Counted from the stretch's first letter, positions 33,566 through 44,428 are shown. The stretch is DNA of 64,000 nucleotides from Melieria omissa (GCA_963971225.1 OZ020267.1:146599427-146663426); one strand, 5' to 3'. Notes: generated from the sequence alone by a model not told the origin. Translations and numbers: made by a program.

Positions 33566-34802
33566 TAGGGTTTTCCAACAAGAGGTGTTGTTTTGAATCA
33601 CCCGGTATTTCGGTAGCTGTCACTTTTCAAGCTTTTATTCTTTGACATTTGACAAGTAGAAACTACGCCATTACTAAAAAGGGAACGATACACGCTTCAA
33701 CAACGCATTGAAATTATTAAAATTCACTACAAAAATGGTGAAAATCTTGCAGTCACAGTTCGCAAAACTAAAGCATTTTTGGGTCGTCGTGAAGCACCTT
33801 GTCGGACCGCAATACAGAAATTGGTGGAAAAATTCGAGCTGTTGGGACAAGTTAATGATGTGAAGAATTTGTCGATTTCTAGTCGTTCTTTGGAATTGGG
33901 CATTCCAAAAACGTCATTACACCGTATTTTGCATAAAGACTTGGGTCTTAAGTCTTATAAAGTTCAGTTAACACAAGAACTCAAGCCGACCGATGATCAA
34001 CAACGTCCTGTCTTTGCTGATTGGGTTCTTGAAATGCATGAAAATGATCCGGGATTCCATTGAAAAATCATATTGACTGATGAGGCCCATTTCCACCTCG
34101 GTGGCTACGTCAACAAGCAAAATTGTCGCATCTGGGCTCGGAAAACCCAAGAGTTATTGTTGAGAAGCCTCTCCATCCTCAACGTGTGACTGTTTGGTGC
34201 GGTTTATGGTCCGGCGGGGTCATTGGACCTTACTTTTTCGAAAATGAGGTTGGATCAACAGTTACGATGAATGGATTGCGCTATCGAGAGATGATTAATG
34301 ATTTTTTATGGTCGGAGTTGGATGGTATCGATCTGGACAACGTTTACTTTCAACAAGACGGCGCTACGTGCCACACAAGCAACGAAACCATTGCTCTTTT
34401 ACGGGAAAAATTTCCGGACCGTGTTATCTCCGGAAGAGGTGATCACAATTGGCCACCGAGATCTTGTGATTTAACACCTTGCGACTTCGTCCTTTGGGGC
34501 CACGTGAAAGATAAGGTGCCAAGGTACGCCAACAGCCCAGCGTCGATTCAAGACCTCAAAGATAGACTTCGTGAGGCTATCGAGGGCATAGGGTAGCCAC
34601 TTTGCGATTTGGTTATGGAAAATTTCATGAAAAGTATATTATGGTCCTGTAAGCGTGGTCGTGGTGGCCATTTGGCTGATGTTGTTTTTCATTATTAACG
34701 GCATACCTTCCTCTTTATTATGAAATAAACATCCGATCATTTATCTTAAAAATGGCATTTTTCTTTGAATACCAAAATAACACTTCTTGTTGGAAACCCC
34801 TA
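33566..34802 (+). mobile_element. rosa-type mariner (DD41D), nearly full length
   Basis: Terminal sequences TAGGGTTTTCCAACAAG and (inward from the right) TAGGGGTTTCCAACAAG are flanked by TA. At about 1.24 kb it is close to complete. It is inserted in Transib-like family B, so it is younger than that element. The family name comes from the 41-residue spacing in the transposase, as in the rosa mariners of Ceratitis. Confidence 0.88.
33665..34698 (+). pseudogene. rosa-type DD41D transposase, inactivated
   Basis: A cut-and-paste transposase. The N-terminal helix-turn-helix region reads QRIEIIKIHYKNGENLAVTV then LVEKFELLGQV. Catalytic Asp residues lie in LTDEAHFHLGG, FQQDGATCHT and SCDLTPCDF; 41 residues separate the second and third, diagnostic of DD41D. 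The end reads GRGGHLADVVFHY then TAA. Damage: the start ATG is lost (ACT AAA AAG near 33671), a deletion lies after VNDVKN, TGA replaces a codon after DPGFH (34063), a frameshift lies near 34143, and a premature stop follows EGIG (34594). It cannot make active protein. Confidence 0.9.
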
Positions 34803-34983
34803 TAGAAGGTCAAAAAGCACGTGATAAAGATTACAAGTGTTGCAGGGAGAAGTTTTTACGAAAGTGGACTGGAAAAATATCTTGAAAACATTGTATCTAA
34901 TATGAAAAAATTGCCACAAAAAATTGCATCATATGTAAATTATGCCCAAAGTTGCTAACTATGGAGTTGATACTAAAAAGGAA

Positions 34984-35075
34984 TGATGATAATGGTGATG
35001 ATGAGGTTTATAATGTTGATGATGAAGATTATAATGATGATAATCGTCATCATAATGATGATATTGAATTGGCGC
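34984..35075. repeat. GAT/ATC-rich microsatellite
   Basis: Imperfect (GAT)n and (ATG)n runs within Transib-like family B, such as GATGATAATGGTGATGATGA. Confidence 0.8.
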
Positions 35076-35454
35076 AAGAGGTGGTGATGAAATGTCTCAA
35101 TTAAACTGTTCAACTTAACTTTCATTAGAAATGTGCAAAATTTGTCTTTTGTAACTATTTTAGTTTTGTACCGTTTTTTTTTTAATTTACACTAAAGTAT
35201 ACCCAAAAACATTTGTTTTTTACTTTCTAATGTTTGAATAACTAAATCTAAATAGCCTGGGTGAATTAATCGGCGTTTCCGGCATCAATTACCCCACTGT
35301 GCGATGTTGGGAATTGAGAAAAATACATGTGCCTTTTGAGATTAAACCAAAATGGTGTATTTATTGATTGATTCTTGTGATACAATATGTTGCGGTTTTG
35401 TATTTTCCAATTATAATATTTTGTCATTCGATCACAGATCGAATATGGTTAATA

Positions 35455-35705
35455 CATGGATTTCAGTAGATGGATTTCATTAGATGAATTTCATTAGATT
35501 TCGGTAGATGAATTTCATTAGCTGGATTTCAGTAGATGAATTTCATTAGGTGAATTCCATTAGATTTCAGTAGATGAATTTCATTAGAAGAATTTCATGA
35601 GATGAATTTCATGAGATGAATTTCATTCGATGGATTTCAGTAGATAAATTTCACTAGATGAATGTCGCTAGATGGATTTCAGTTGATGCATTTCATTAGA
35701 TGAGT
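35455..35705. repeat. Minisatellite of GATGAATTTCATTA units
   Basis: About 16 irregular units of roughly 14-17 bp (GATGAATTTCATTA, GATGGATTTCAGTA). It lies just downstream, in the minus sense, of the zinc-knuckle ORF and so may fall in its 3' untranslated region. A minus-strand AATAAA signal is present at about 35367-35372. Confidence 0.85.
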
Positions 35706-35905
35706 GCTATTGGTTGCCAGCCGCCCTGTTACAATTGAACATGCAAAAGACTCCCATTGGCAATAATAATAGAAGTGCAGAGGCGCAAGAAAGTTGTACA
35801 AATAGCAACTATTCACTGTAGGAATGTTATAGGATCGTAATGTTAGCGGCGGTGTGGCAATTTTATAACTTAAAACTCCTTTTGTTTTTAATTCTACTAC
35901 TTTTT

Positions 35906-36571
35906 CTAATTCCAATGGGGCGGCGACGGCGGCTCAGGGATCATGTTATCACCTCCATTAGCATAACTTGCTGCAGCAAAGCCTTGATGGGCTGTGCCAG
36001 TAGAGTACATGACTGGTGGCCTCTGAATTAAGAAACTGTAATTCAGCAATGAATTTGGTTGTGGTTGTGGTTTTGGTTTTGGTTGTGGTTGTGGTTTTGG
36101 TACAATCAAGTCCAAAAGGGACGGCAAATTGTGTGGCTGCGCCATGGCTGAACGCTGCTTTGCTTTAGGCTGGGCGCGGCGCGAGGGGCCCTGATTATTA
36201 TATGGTTTGCGGTTTTGAGTTCCACGCTTCGAGGGGCCTGTCCGTGTTTGTTTGCCGCGACGTGGGCGTCTGCGGATCGCCAAATTTGTGGAATTTTCTT
36301 CTTGACTTTGGACTTGACTTTGACCTTGAGCTTGAGCTTGACCTTGACCCTCCGACGGATGCAACATCGTGTGATGTGTTAAGCCACACTCTTTGCAAGT
36401 GTTTGGGGAATCGCACGATTTTGTCGAGTGAGAGCGCGCCAAACAGTTGCGGCAGTATCCATTCTCATGGATACATACTTCTCGTTCATTGGGGGTCATA
36501 GAAATGAACTTGCGACAGTGTCTCAAGGGATGAGAACGCATGCACAACTGGCAACTATGCTGCTCGGTCAT
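35906..36571 (-). CDS. Zinc-knuckle protein of BEL/Pao Gag type, possibly domesticated
   Basis: An intact 221-codon frame. The N-terminal about 65 residues form a three-part Cys/His array: CQLCMRSHPLRHC, YCRNCLARSHSTKSC and CKECGLTHHTMLH, the pattern at the end of Gag in BEL/Pao retrotransposons and in host genes derived from them. Next come Gln/Gly repeats, a basic segment (RRRPRRGK), and a Pro/Gln/Lys-rich run. I chose the ATG at 36571 because TTTGTTTTCTTTCCACAG ends just upstream, a strong splice acceptor. No protease, reverse transcriptase or LTR was found around it, favouring a single-domain host gene, but a spliced retrotransposon remnant is possible. Nucleic-acid binding is inferred. 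Confidence 0.62.
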   Translation of the reverse strand: MTEQHSCQLCMRSHPLRHCRKFISMTPNEREVCIHENGYCRNCLARSHSTKSCDSPNTCKECGLTHHTMLHPSEGQGQAQAQGQSQVQSQEENSTNLAIRRRPRRGKQTRTGPSKRGTQNRKPYNNQGPSRRAQPKAKQRSAMAQPHNLPSLLDLIVPKPQPQPKPKPQPQPNSLLNYSFLIQRPPVMYSTGTAHQGFAAASYANGGDNMIPEPPSPPHWN

Positions 36572-36599
36572 GGTTGTTCTGTGGAAAGAAAACAAAAAA

Positions 36600-37554
36600 A
36601 ATAAAATTTAGTGCGATTTTTTGAAAATGTTGGGTATCAAAAATTAAAGGTACTTATTTATAAAAACCAGAGTGTGTTCTACTGGGTTGATAGAACACAC
36701 CGCATCACACTCGAGAGAGTAAGAATGCTTAATAGGTACAAACTACTCGGCACCAAGGTGCAACGATCCGTCCTTAGCAGGATTTGGTGGAAGGCAGAAG
36801 CAGCTCATTTTTGACAAATACGAACCGATTCACCTCGAGCTGTTTGCAAGCTCGTTGGCGTCGCTTGTGGAGCTATTGCAAATATTCCATTTACAATTTG
36901 CGCTTGAATTGCCTGCGGAAAGTGCCAAGAGACAAGCACTTTGGAGAAAATGACTTGGAGTAAGTCGAATTTTGAGAGTGCAAATGGTCAAGAATTCAAT
37001 GGCAGAATGGAGAACGCTTCAAAATTATTATCACAAATTGATGACGGCTTATCTTTTTTTGATGAGCTTCTTTTTAAATATTAGATTTTTTTCTTCGTTC
37101 TATTGGATTCTCCAGACTACTCATTCTCTTGCTGTCCTTTTCCCTTTCCAACTGTTACCGATCATTCTGATTGATCTTATTTAACGGTTTGATTTCTTAA
37201 TCGCATTTATTACTTAGTAATTTTTAGCAATATTTTGTTTTCATTAATTTGTAGTCTTATCCCTGAGGAGAGATATCTGACCACAATTGTTTAACCCTCT
37301 TGTTTACACCAATTCTGCTTTAGCCGATACTTTTGGCTTCGAAAGTAAACGAGAAACGGACGACGGACGCGAACAAAATGTGATGAAATTCAAGATTATA
37401 TTACGGGCGAGAAAGAAGCATCGGAAATATATCAGGAACAAGTACGGGAGCACTTTGAGATTTATACAATCGATGCAGTTGAGATATATCGACGTGCGGC
37501 CTGCGGACAGAGAGCACAGGCCAAAATCTGTATTTAATGAGAAAAATACAGCAA
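36600..37554. other. No clear gene; possible upstream intron of the zinc-knuckle gene
   Basis: If the acceptor at about 36579 is used, an intron extends into this interval on the minus strand. A plus-strand frame at 37287-37586 is open and charged but unrecognised; it is interrupted by the MITE at 37565. Nothing else was supported. Confidence 0.4.
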
Positions 37555-37564
37555 GGTTCTACCC

Positions 37565-37794
37565 AAGGCGAATTCATACCAGGTGATAGCGTAAGGACAG
37601 CAACAAAATTTCAATGTATTTTGTTTTTGTTTTCTGGGTTTAGATTGTCAAAATCAGCCAATCAGAACAAAGCTTGCTTTTTCATTTTAAACTGTCAAAG
37701 TTTTACACAGGCACTTTGACAATCTAGACCTTTTCCACCACAAAAAAAATCAATTCGCCTCATTTAACGCTATCACCTGGTATGAATTCGCCTT
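37565..37794. mobile_element. 230-bp MITE with 28-bp inverted repeats
   Basis: Both ends read AAGGCGAATTCATACCAGGT inward and remain identical to GATAGCGT. Flanks are GGTTCTACCC at 37555-37564 and 37795-37804, a perfect 10-bp match (8-10 bp of true duplication). That length suits Mutator-like, P or hAT superfamilies, so I leave it unassigned. An inner inverted pair (TAGATTGTCAAA and TTTGACAATCTA) brings the arms close together. Confidence 0.88.
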
Positions 37795-37804
37795 GGTTCT
37801 ACCC

Positions 37805-38317
37805 GTAACAACTCGCGTTCAAATTGTCCCATGAGATCGGCATTTTTCTTTGGTGTAAATTTAAAATTTCAATGACAGAGTGTGCCAATCCATTTGGAAC
37901 AGGTGGTAATCCCATTTCTTATCTAAAAGCTGATGAGAATTGCACAATATGGCAACATCACTATTTTCCTACTCAACGGTAGATGGCTCTGAATAAATAA
38001 ATACAAATAAAACAGCTGATTCGTTGAGCGGACGCGCACTTGCAATGTTGGAATCCCAAAAATAGCTCTTCTATAACTCGATCGTAAGCGGCGCAGCACC
38101 TATTCAACCTGCAAGACACGCGGCAAGACCTACTGGAACTTCGCTTAGAGCGCCGACTTCCCAGAGTACCAACAACAGCAACGGTCACGTGAATCACGAT
38201 CGGCAAAGAACCGTTTCAGCTCGAGCAGTAAGGCGTCGGCAGAACAGATTAGAACACTTTAAGCAGCGCACTTCCAACACTTGCGGTGCCTCCAACAACA
38301 ATCAATACGCGTATGAA
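37805..38317. other. Unassigned, possibly a decayed LTR
   Basis: Moderately GC-rich sequence. On the minus strand a TG-type start (TGTGGTCTGGCAACTC near 38471) and a possible CA end near 37960 would fit an LTR, but there is no second copy or target duplication to confirm it. Confidence 0.3.
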
Positions 38318-38400
38318 ACAGAGGCTTACAGCAAGAAGCTTATTACTTTGTATTTGTATTACAGAGGCTTACAGCAAGAAGCTTATTACTTTGTATTTGG
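38318..38400. repeat. 43-bp tandem duplication
   Basis: Two adjacent, nearly identical copies begin ACAGAGGCTTACAGCAAG at 38318 and 38361. The near identity implies a recent duplication. Confidence 0.92.
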
Positions 38401-40079
38401 TTTAATTATACTTTTAAGCGCGATAAGTTACGAAATTTTACTAGGACAATCGCACAGAGTTGCCAGACCACAATAGTGATGAACATAGGGAAAGTAAGTA
38501 GAAGTAATAATATCGATATTTTCAACAGTGCTGCCAAACTCGAAATTTTTTAAATTACTTGAGGTGCGAAATATTACTTTTTTTTTGTTAAGCAACAGAT
38601 TTCAGTTGCTTTTGAAAGGATATCAAAATAAATAAATGAAATAGAAATAAATCCCTCAAATCTTGAATTGCTTCTTTTCTTCTTTTTCTTTGAATCTAGA
38701 CAAACCCAAGATTTTAAAAATGCCCTGTAATTGCTATGTATGTAACAAATTTCACAAGCTTGTATATTTGGTATCATACAATAAAATATGTCAGTATTTA
38801 CTTACTCATCCACCCCACAAATTAAGCAGAAATTAAGATAAAATCACTACCGAGTGTTGCGTACATTAAAGCACTTACAAATTGCTGTAGCCCACCTACC
38901 CTAAGCAGCTGGTAAACTCGGCCGAAATGCGCAAAACCAGTTAAAAGCAAAAAAGGAATAAGTACAAAACGGGGGTAAATGAAAAATAAAATTAAATGAA
39001 ATGAAATAAAATAGAATCAAATAAAATAAAGTAGAAAAGTATAAACGGCATGGAATGGATTTGAAGGACAGCACTTGCAACTACAACAGCAACAACGATA
39101 GAAAAGCATTAAGCTTCAGCAACGGCAGCAACTTGACTACGTCGAATGGCCTTGCGCTGCTTTGCTGTATAACTGACTGTATGCGTGCGTGGGTGTATGT
39201 GTGTGTGTGTGTGTATGTGTCTTTTAGGAAAAATCACTGGCAGGAATTTTTTGCAACAGCACAACAGCAGCAATTACGGGCAGGCAGCAAAAGAGCTCTC
39301 GCACAAAATGTGTTTATATGTACACACTTAGATATGTATATAAGTACATGTGTAGCCATGTAAGTTAACATGTGTGCCTGTGTGTTGCAAGCTTCAGCAG
39401 GAATTTTCCTTTCACTTAAAATCGAACCAAATCTAATGCTTTCAGGCACCAGCACATTTTCCAAGCATTGCTTGAAAACTTTTGGTTACAAAGATAAGAC
39501 TGCCACCACTGTTGGCCACAGTGGCACAACTGCAGCCCCAACTTGATTGTTTTATCACTAATTAATTTATTAATTAATTAATGGATTTTATTAATGACCA
39601 AACACTTGATCACATACTTGAACTCTGTGTCTTTGTGTGTGTGTATTTGTGTTTTTGTGTGTGCTGTGAATAAATTACTTCATTTCCTTGCAGCACACCG
39701 GCCGCCTGGGAGCCGACCCACACAATAAATAAGCAATTAATTTATTAAAACAACCACAGCAAACAGCGACAAAAGAACTCAATTATGTAATTGACAATTA
39801 AGTGTAGGGGTAGATGTATTTTTCTGGTGTTTTTATTGTTGTTGTTATTGAGTTAAACATATTCAATATGCCTACAGCAATGCGTAGAAAAATGTTGTGA
39901 GTAGAGATAAAAGTTTTCAATGCTGATTTTTTTATTAAAAGTAGATATTACATTGCTATTTTAAAAAACAAAAAAATATTAAAAATAATAAATTTTTGTT
40001 TAGCATATTAAAATAAAATTGAACTTGAACCAATTTTTTAATTAGTTGCTTGCAATACTGAAACTTAAAACCGCCACGC
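38401..40079. other. Non-coding, no gene seen
   Basis: Contains an AAATAAAATG-like A-rich run (about 38975-39045), a (GT)n run near 39195 and an ATTAATTA run near 39560. No gene was supported; the frame at 39055-39363 is low complexity. Confidence 0.5.
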
Positions 40080-40202
40080 AAGTTCTAAGACTTAATACAA
40101 TCGATTACATTCATCTTCTTCTTCTTCTGGGTACCAAATTAAAAAGGTAAATTGTCTCCTTTTAAATAAATTTTTTATTTTTAACTTTCAGGACGAAACT
40201 AT

Positions 40203-40791
40203 TAGCCTAGACAGACGGCAGCGTTAATGTGCATTAAAAACTCCCAAGTGCAAATTAGAAATTCACCCCGACAGACGACAAACTGACTCACAAATGCAAA
40301 TTAGAAATTCACTCTGACAGACGACAAACTGACATCTGAGTTTTATTTTGTTGAAATGGAAAGGCGACAAAAATTACTATTCGCGGCAGCGGTCTTGATT
40401 CAAAAGCAAAATGCAATTCAAAGAAAGCTGCAATTACTTTTGCTGAAACTACTTTACAATGCCAGAACCATCAATGCAATAGCTCACACAAATATCAATG
40501 TGATGGTACAAGCTGGGATCCTAGTTTCACCCTCTGAGATTAGAGCAAGACGGTTGTGGAAATTTTTTTTTTTTCAAATTTTCGTTTTTGTTTTATTTGG
40601 ACTTGACACTTTCAGAAAATTATCGATTTATTTCGACGGCATTGTCATATTGAAATTCCTAAATGCAGTACAAATGCTCATTAATTTCGTGCATTTGCGC
40701 CAGCGCTAATGTGCATTTGAGTGAGCTAATGCACGAAATAATTTGCATTAAGGCTCTTAATGCGCATTAACGCTGCCGTCTGTCTAGGCTA
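40203..40791 (+). mobile_element. PIF/Harbinger-like DNA transposon (589 bp)
   Basis: Inverted repeats of 34 bp (one mismatch) start TAGCCTAGACAGACGGCAG; flanks are TAT on both sides (40200-40202 and 40792-40794). A 44-bp segment with GACAGACGACAAACTGAC is duplicated in tandem at about 40246-40333. The 3-bp duplication suggests PIF/Harbinger, but the assignment is inferred. It appears to sit between inverted arms of a foldback-type repeat. Confidence 0.75.
40356..40709 (+). CDS. Small ORF inside the Harbinger-like element
   Basis: An ATG-initiated 117-codon frame starts MERRQKLLFAAAVLIQKQNA. The helical first half, followed by PSEIRARRLW, loosely resembles the start of Harbinger transposases, where a basic-Trp motif precedes the catalytic region. 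After that a run of Ts encodes FFFF and the frame becomes hydrophobic, so the true coding part is probably truncated. No catalytic residues are visible. It could be the remnant N-terminus of the transposase. Confidence 0.4.
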   Translation: MERRQKLLFAAAVLIQKQNAIQRKLQLLLLKLLYNARTINAIAHTNINVMVQAGILVSPSEIRARRLWKFFFFQIFVFVLFGLDTFRKLSIYFDGIVILKFLNAVQMLINFVHLRQR

Positions 40792-40859
40792 TATGTCAGG
40801 TATGGAAACATAAATGTTTTGGATCTCAGTCTGTAGATTCATACATCTAAATTTTTTTC

Positions 40860-41143
40860 TATTTCAAAGTTCTGAAAGTTCCAAATAGAAAATTTAGTAA
40901 AAAAGAGACAATTTTCCTCTTTCATTTGATATCCATATCCTCGTCATTGCACAACCGCAAATATTTGAAAAAATATTTGAAATGTGTATATCCTCAAAAT
41001 TTTAAAGTCCTTTAAAAAGGTTTTTGGGTCAGAAAAAGAAACACTGACTATGCCAGGATACTATAAATTACCTTTTGTTTCACGTCTATATCAACATTTG
41101 GATGGATTTCGGAAAAATTAAAAAAAATTTTCGCACGGTGTAA
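40860..41143. mobile_element. Fragment related to the foldback element at 62.2 kb
   Basis: It shares, in order, TTTCCTCTTTCAT(T/C)TGATAT, CAAAATTTTAAAGTCCTTT, TGGATTT and TCGCACGGTGT with the right arm at 62890-63267. A diverged inverted partner (GGTAAATTGTCTCC near 40146) lies on the other side of the Harbinger-like element. Confidence 0.6.
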
Positions 41144-43426
41144 TAAATGTAAAGTAAGATTTTAAAACCTTAGGAGATCATTTATTTTATCTATAAAAAA
41201 ACCATTCGAAAATGTATAATTTTTTAAATTGATCAAAAAATTCACTTTTTTACAATTTTCACCGTCAGTAAGTTTTCTAAATCTCATCTGATTTGGAGCA
41301 TCTGCATACTGCTGGAAAGGCTAAGGTATTATCTTCTGACAAACGGACAGCTTTTGTTAGTGTTCATAACTGAAACAACAGAAAACACTAGTTTTTCAAA
41401 TACGCTTCTTACAAAAATTTTTTGATCTTCAGTTTCAAGTTCGGCGGCCAAAAGTTAGTCTAGAAAACACTTTTAGTTTTAGGTGAATTTTTTTTGTCGA
41501 GTAGTGTTATTGATGATTGAATATTGATGATTGAATATGCATGCGACGATTATAAATTAAATTTCTGCACTAACTTAAAAATATTTCGGGGGGCTTAAAC
41601 CCCAGAAACCCACTGGGTGTTGCATTGTATTTTTGTTTTTGTACATATTTTTCATTATGCTACATAATCTGTGTATACATGCAATTTCCATTCGGCACAT
41701 AACTTCAAATCACTCAATTTAAATATACAAAATTAAAGCACAAAGCTGAGAAGAAACATTCGGCTAACGAACGCGCAAATTTATGTCGTCCGAAATGTTA
41801 AGCATACGCACCGTATGCCCACACATTTGTCGTTTATGTATGTGGCGCCGCACAAAAACTGCAAGCGCGAAGCAAATCATGCAGCAAAAACAACAGACAA
41901 CCAGTAACACAGGCACACAAATCACATCGACACAGCACTACACCCAAATAAAATCATAAATAACACCTAAACATTTCGCCGGAAATGTCAAACGTGTTTT
42001 TAATGCCAATTTATACGATTGCATACCACTTCAATTGCCTAACCCACCGCCCACTGAGGCCCGCAGCATGCAAATTTTTACCTAATATTTGCATTCACTC
42101 ACATTGTTGTCTACTCTGCTCAGACTTTGTTGATACCAAATTTTGCAAATATACCAGTTTTGTGCGCATGAAACGCATATATCACTTCGCCCCCCTGACC
42201 CCCTTCCACCGCAACATTCATCAATAAAAACGCCGTGAATCACAAAAATAGCGAAAAACAAATAAAATGCCTTATTGACAATTTCTGCTATGGATTCGCT
42301 GTTGTTGACATGTTAGCGCATCATTTCTATTTTGGGTGCACATTTTATTGCTGTTATTATTGTTGTGCTTCTTCTTTCACTTGTTCGACTGGCGACTGGT
42401 CGATGTCGAACATTTATTTTGCCAAAACAAACAAACACACGCGCGGCCAGCGGCCCAAAGCGGCAACGCACAAAAAAGAACAAAATGTTCGCTTTTGTCA
42501 GTTTGTTGAATTTGTTGCCTTTATTTTCTTGCAATTCCGTTTTTAATAATCTTTTCCTTTTTTGCGGTAGCAAAATTTGAAAATTGCGGTTTTCAGTTTT
42601 TCGGCCACTTTCACAGTGTCGCATTGTCGCCGCTGCTGTGCTGTGCTGTGCCTTCGGCTCAACTCGCAGCCCACTCGGGCCACCATGCGCACTGATGAGC
42701 GATAATGATGATTGGTCTCGACCCTTGGTGGCGCAGCAAATTGACCCATGACGGCGCTGACGTTGCCGCTGTCGCATCAGCCAGCGATAATGGCAATAAT
42801 GGCAGCGCTGGCGGCCCAAACGCGCTGATCAATATTCATAATACGCGCACCGCTGCTTTAAAGGTTCGCGTAGCATGGCGTGTGTCACATCTTTGCAGTT
42901 TCATTTCGGTCGCACACACTACACTTATCGCCGCTGTGTCCCTTTGCCAATTGCGCTGCCTTATCGTGTTGTGTGTGTGTGCTCTGCTGACCCACAAAAC
43001 AAAGCCAACGCTAACGTGCAATCACAGCAACAAAGCTGAACGTTAGTCCTTTGGCTTTGTGCTGCTGTCGGCAGTCGGCTGTCGCCTGCAGCCTTTGTTT
43101 CGCTTTAATTTTCCTCATTCTGGGATTTTTTTTTTCGTTTTTGTCAACTCTGCAACCTTTTCATGCTTTGTGCTTGCGTTGCTTGTAATAAAGTTATTTA
43201 CTTTGTTATTTTGCTTTTACCATCGTCGCTGGTCGTGTGAACCTTTTCGCTATTCCCGGTGAGCGCTGACTACGCACCCAAATGACGGCCATGCATTGAT
43301 TTCGATAATTTGTTGATAGAGTCCCCAGCACGACTGTGTCTATTTGTTTTATATTTTCCTCATTTTGCTCGTATTTATATTTGCACTTTGCTCGTTAGCG
43401 TGGAGGCGTACAATATTTTCAAATGG
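41144..43426. other. Non-coding, no gene seen
   Basis: A perfect CATACG-type motif (CATACGCACCGTATGCC) lies at 41803-41819. The stretch 42590-43080 is GC-richer and open in several frames on both strands, without a domain. Nothing else was supported. Confidence 0.5.
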
Positions 43427-43434
43427 GTATTGAC

Positions 43435-44420
43435 TAGGGATCGCAATTTTTTGCCATTTTGCGATCCCGGGATTTTCGGGATTGAAAAGTCAAATCCCGG
43501 GATCCCGGGATTTAATCCCGGGATTCAAATAACACATTTTTTAAATAAAATAATTTTACCAAATTGCATTAATACTTGTTTATAATATATTTACCATAAA
43601 AATGGACACAGTTTAATCACATTTGGGGTAGTTTTAAGATTTTTTATCTTGAATTTAATCACATTGTAAGGCGGAAAGGGAGGCAGTCGGTGTTGAGTCG
43701 TCGAAGTGGTTGGTTGTGCGCGGCACATCACCAAAATCCAGTTGTCATTTACAATCAGTTGTCAATTACATTCAAAATTGTCAGTTTAAATTTAAATCAA
43801 ATAAATAAACATAGTCATCCTTGACAACATTTTGTTTAACTTAAAAGTTTTTCATTTGACATTTAACTTCAATTTGATAACATTTTGTTTTATCCAAAAA
43901 TGACACTTAAACATAACTTATTGCTTTGCATCAAATGTATCATAAAGTACATATGTATATACGCATATTTGATAAAAAAAAAATAAAATAGTTAATTTGT
44001 TAGTACTTTTAGTTTTACTTCGATTATTTCGATAAAAAAATTAAGCGTTGTGATTAACTAAAAACTGAGATCTTAAAAATACTAAGGCATTAAATGTTTT
44101 GCCCTCTAATCTAGAGCGAAATTTATTGCAAATAAACCCTGCTGAGAGAAAACATCTTTCAGATTCAACACTTGCTGGTTGAATGCTTAGTAAATAATTA
44201 TAAGCCTTTTGCAAAAGACGCCCTCTATCCCCTCCCTCCTCCTTCAAATAAGGAATTGGGGTTTTGTGCTTTTAAATTTATTTCATTTGAACTTTGAAGC
44301 ATCTTTTGCAATCCCGAAAATCCCGGGATTAAAAGATTTGAATCCCGGGATTTTCGGGACTGGAAAAAGTCCGGGATCCCGGGATCCCGGGATCCCGGGA
44401 TCCCGGGATTGCGATGCCTA
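43435..44420. mobile_element. Deleted hAT element with GGGATCCC repeats (986 bp)
   Basis: Termini are TAGGGATCGCAAT and ATTGCGATGCCTA, with perfect 8-bp duplications GTATTGAC at 43427-43434 and 44421-44428. Subterminal regions are tandem GGGATCCC-type palindromes (43466-43527 and 44310-44409). A piece of hAT transposase survives on the minus strand. It is therefore an internal deletion derivative of an autonomous element. Confidence 0.93.
44041..44247 (-). pseudogene. hAT transposase C-terminal dimerisation domain
   Basis: The reading YNYLLSIQPASVESERCFLS then AGFICNKFRSRL and ALVFLRSQFL matches the conserved C-terminal dimerisation region of hAT transposases (Ser-Glu-Arg-x-Phe-Ser-x-Ala-Gly, then Asn-x-Arg-x-Arg-Leu, then a Leu/Phe helix). 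It ends with a natural stop at 44041. The BED zinc finger and the catalytic core are absent. Position near one terminus and the minus orientation fit an autonomous hAT from which most of the gene was deleted. Confidence 0.88.
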
Positions 44421-44428
44421 GTATTGAC

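Larger units (their letters stand above)
33160..35301. mobile_element. Transib-like element, family B, filled by a rosa mariner
   Basis: Ends are CACAGTGGGGTAAT on the left and ATTACCCCACTGTG on the right, flanked by perfect 5-bp duplications CGATG at 33155-33159 and 35302-35306. Inside the ends a second matched block, GCCGATTAATTCA, extends the inverted repeat. Removing the mariner leaves about 905 bp without recognisable coding. The heptamer is shared with family A but the following sequence differs, so this is a separate family. Confidence 0.75.

Noticed and set aside
37287..37586. 99-codon plus frame interrupted by a MITE
   Set aside because: Charged and open but with no recognisable domain; an alternative frame is equally plausible, so no gene is called.
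37805..38471. LTR paired with the zinc-knuckle ORF
   Set aside because: A TG start near 38471 is plausible, but no second LTR, primer-binding site or target duplication was found.
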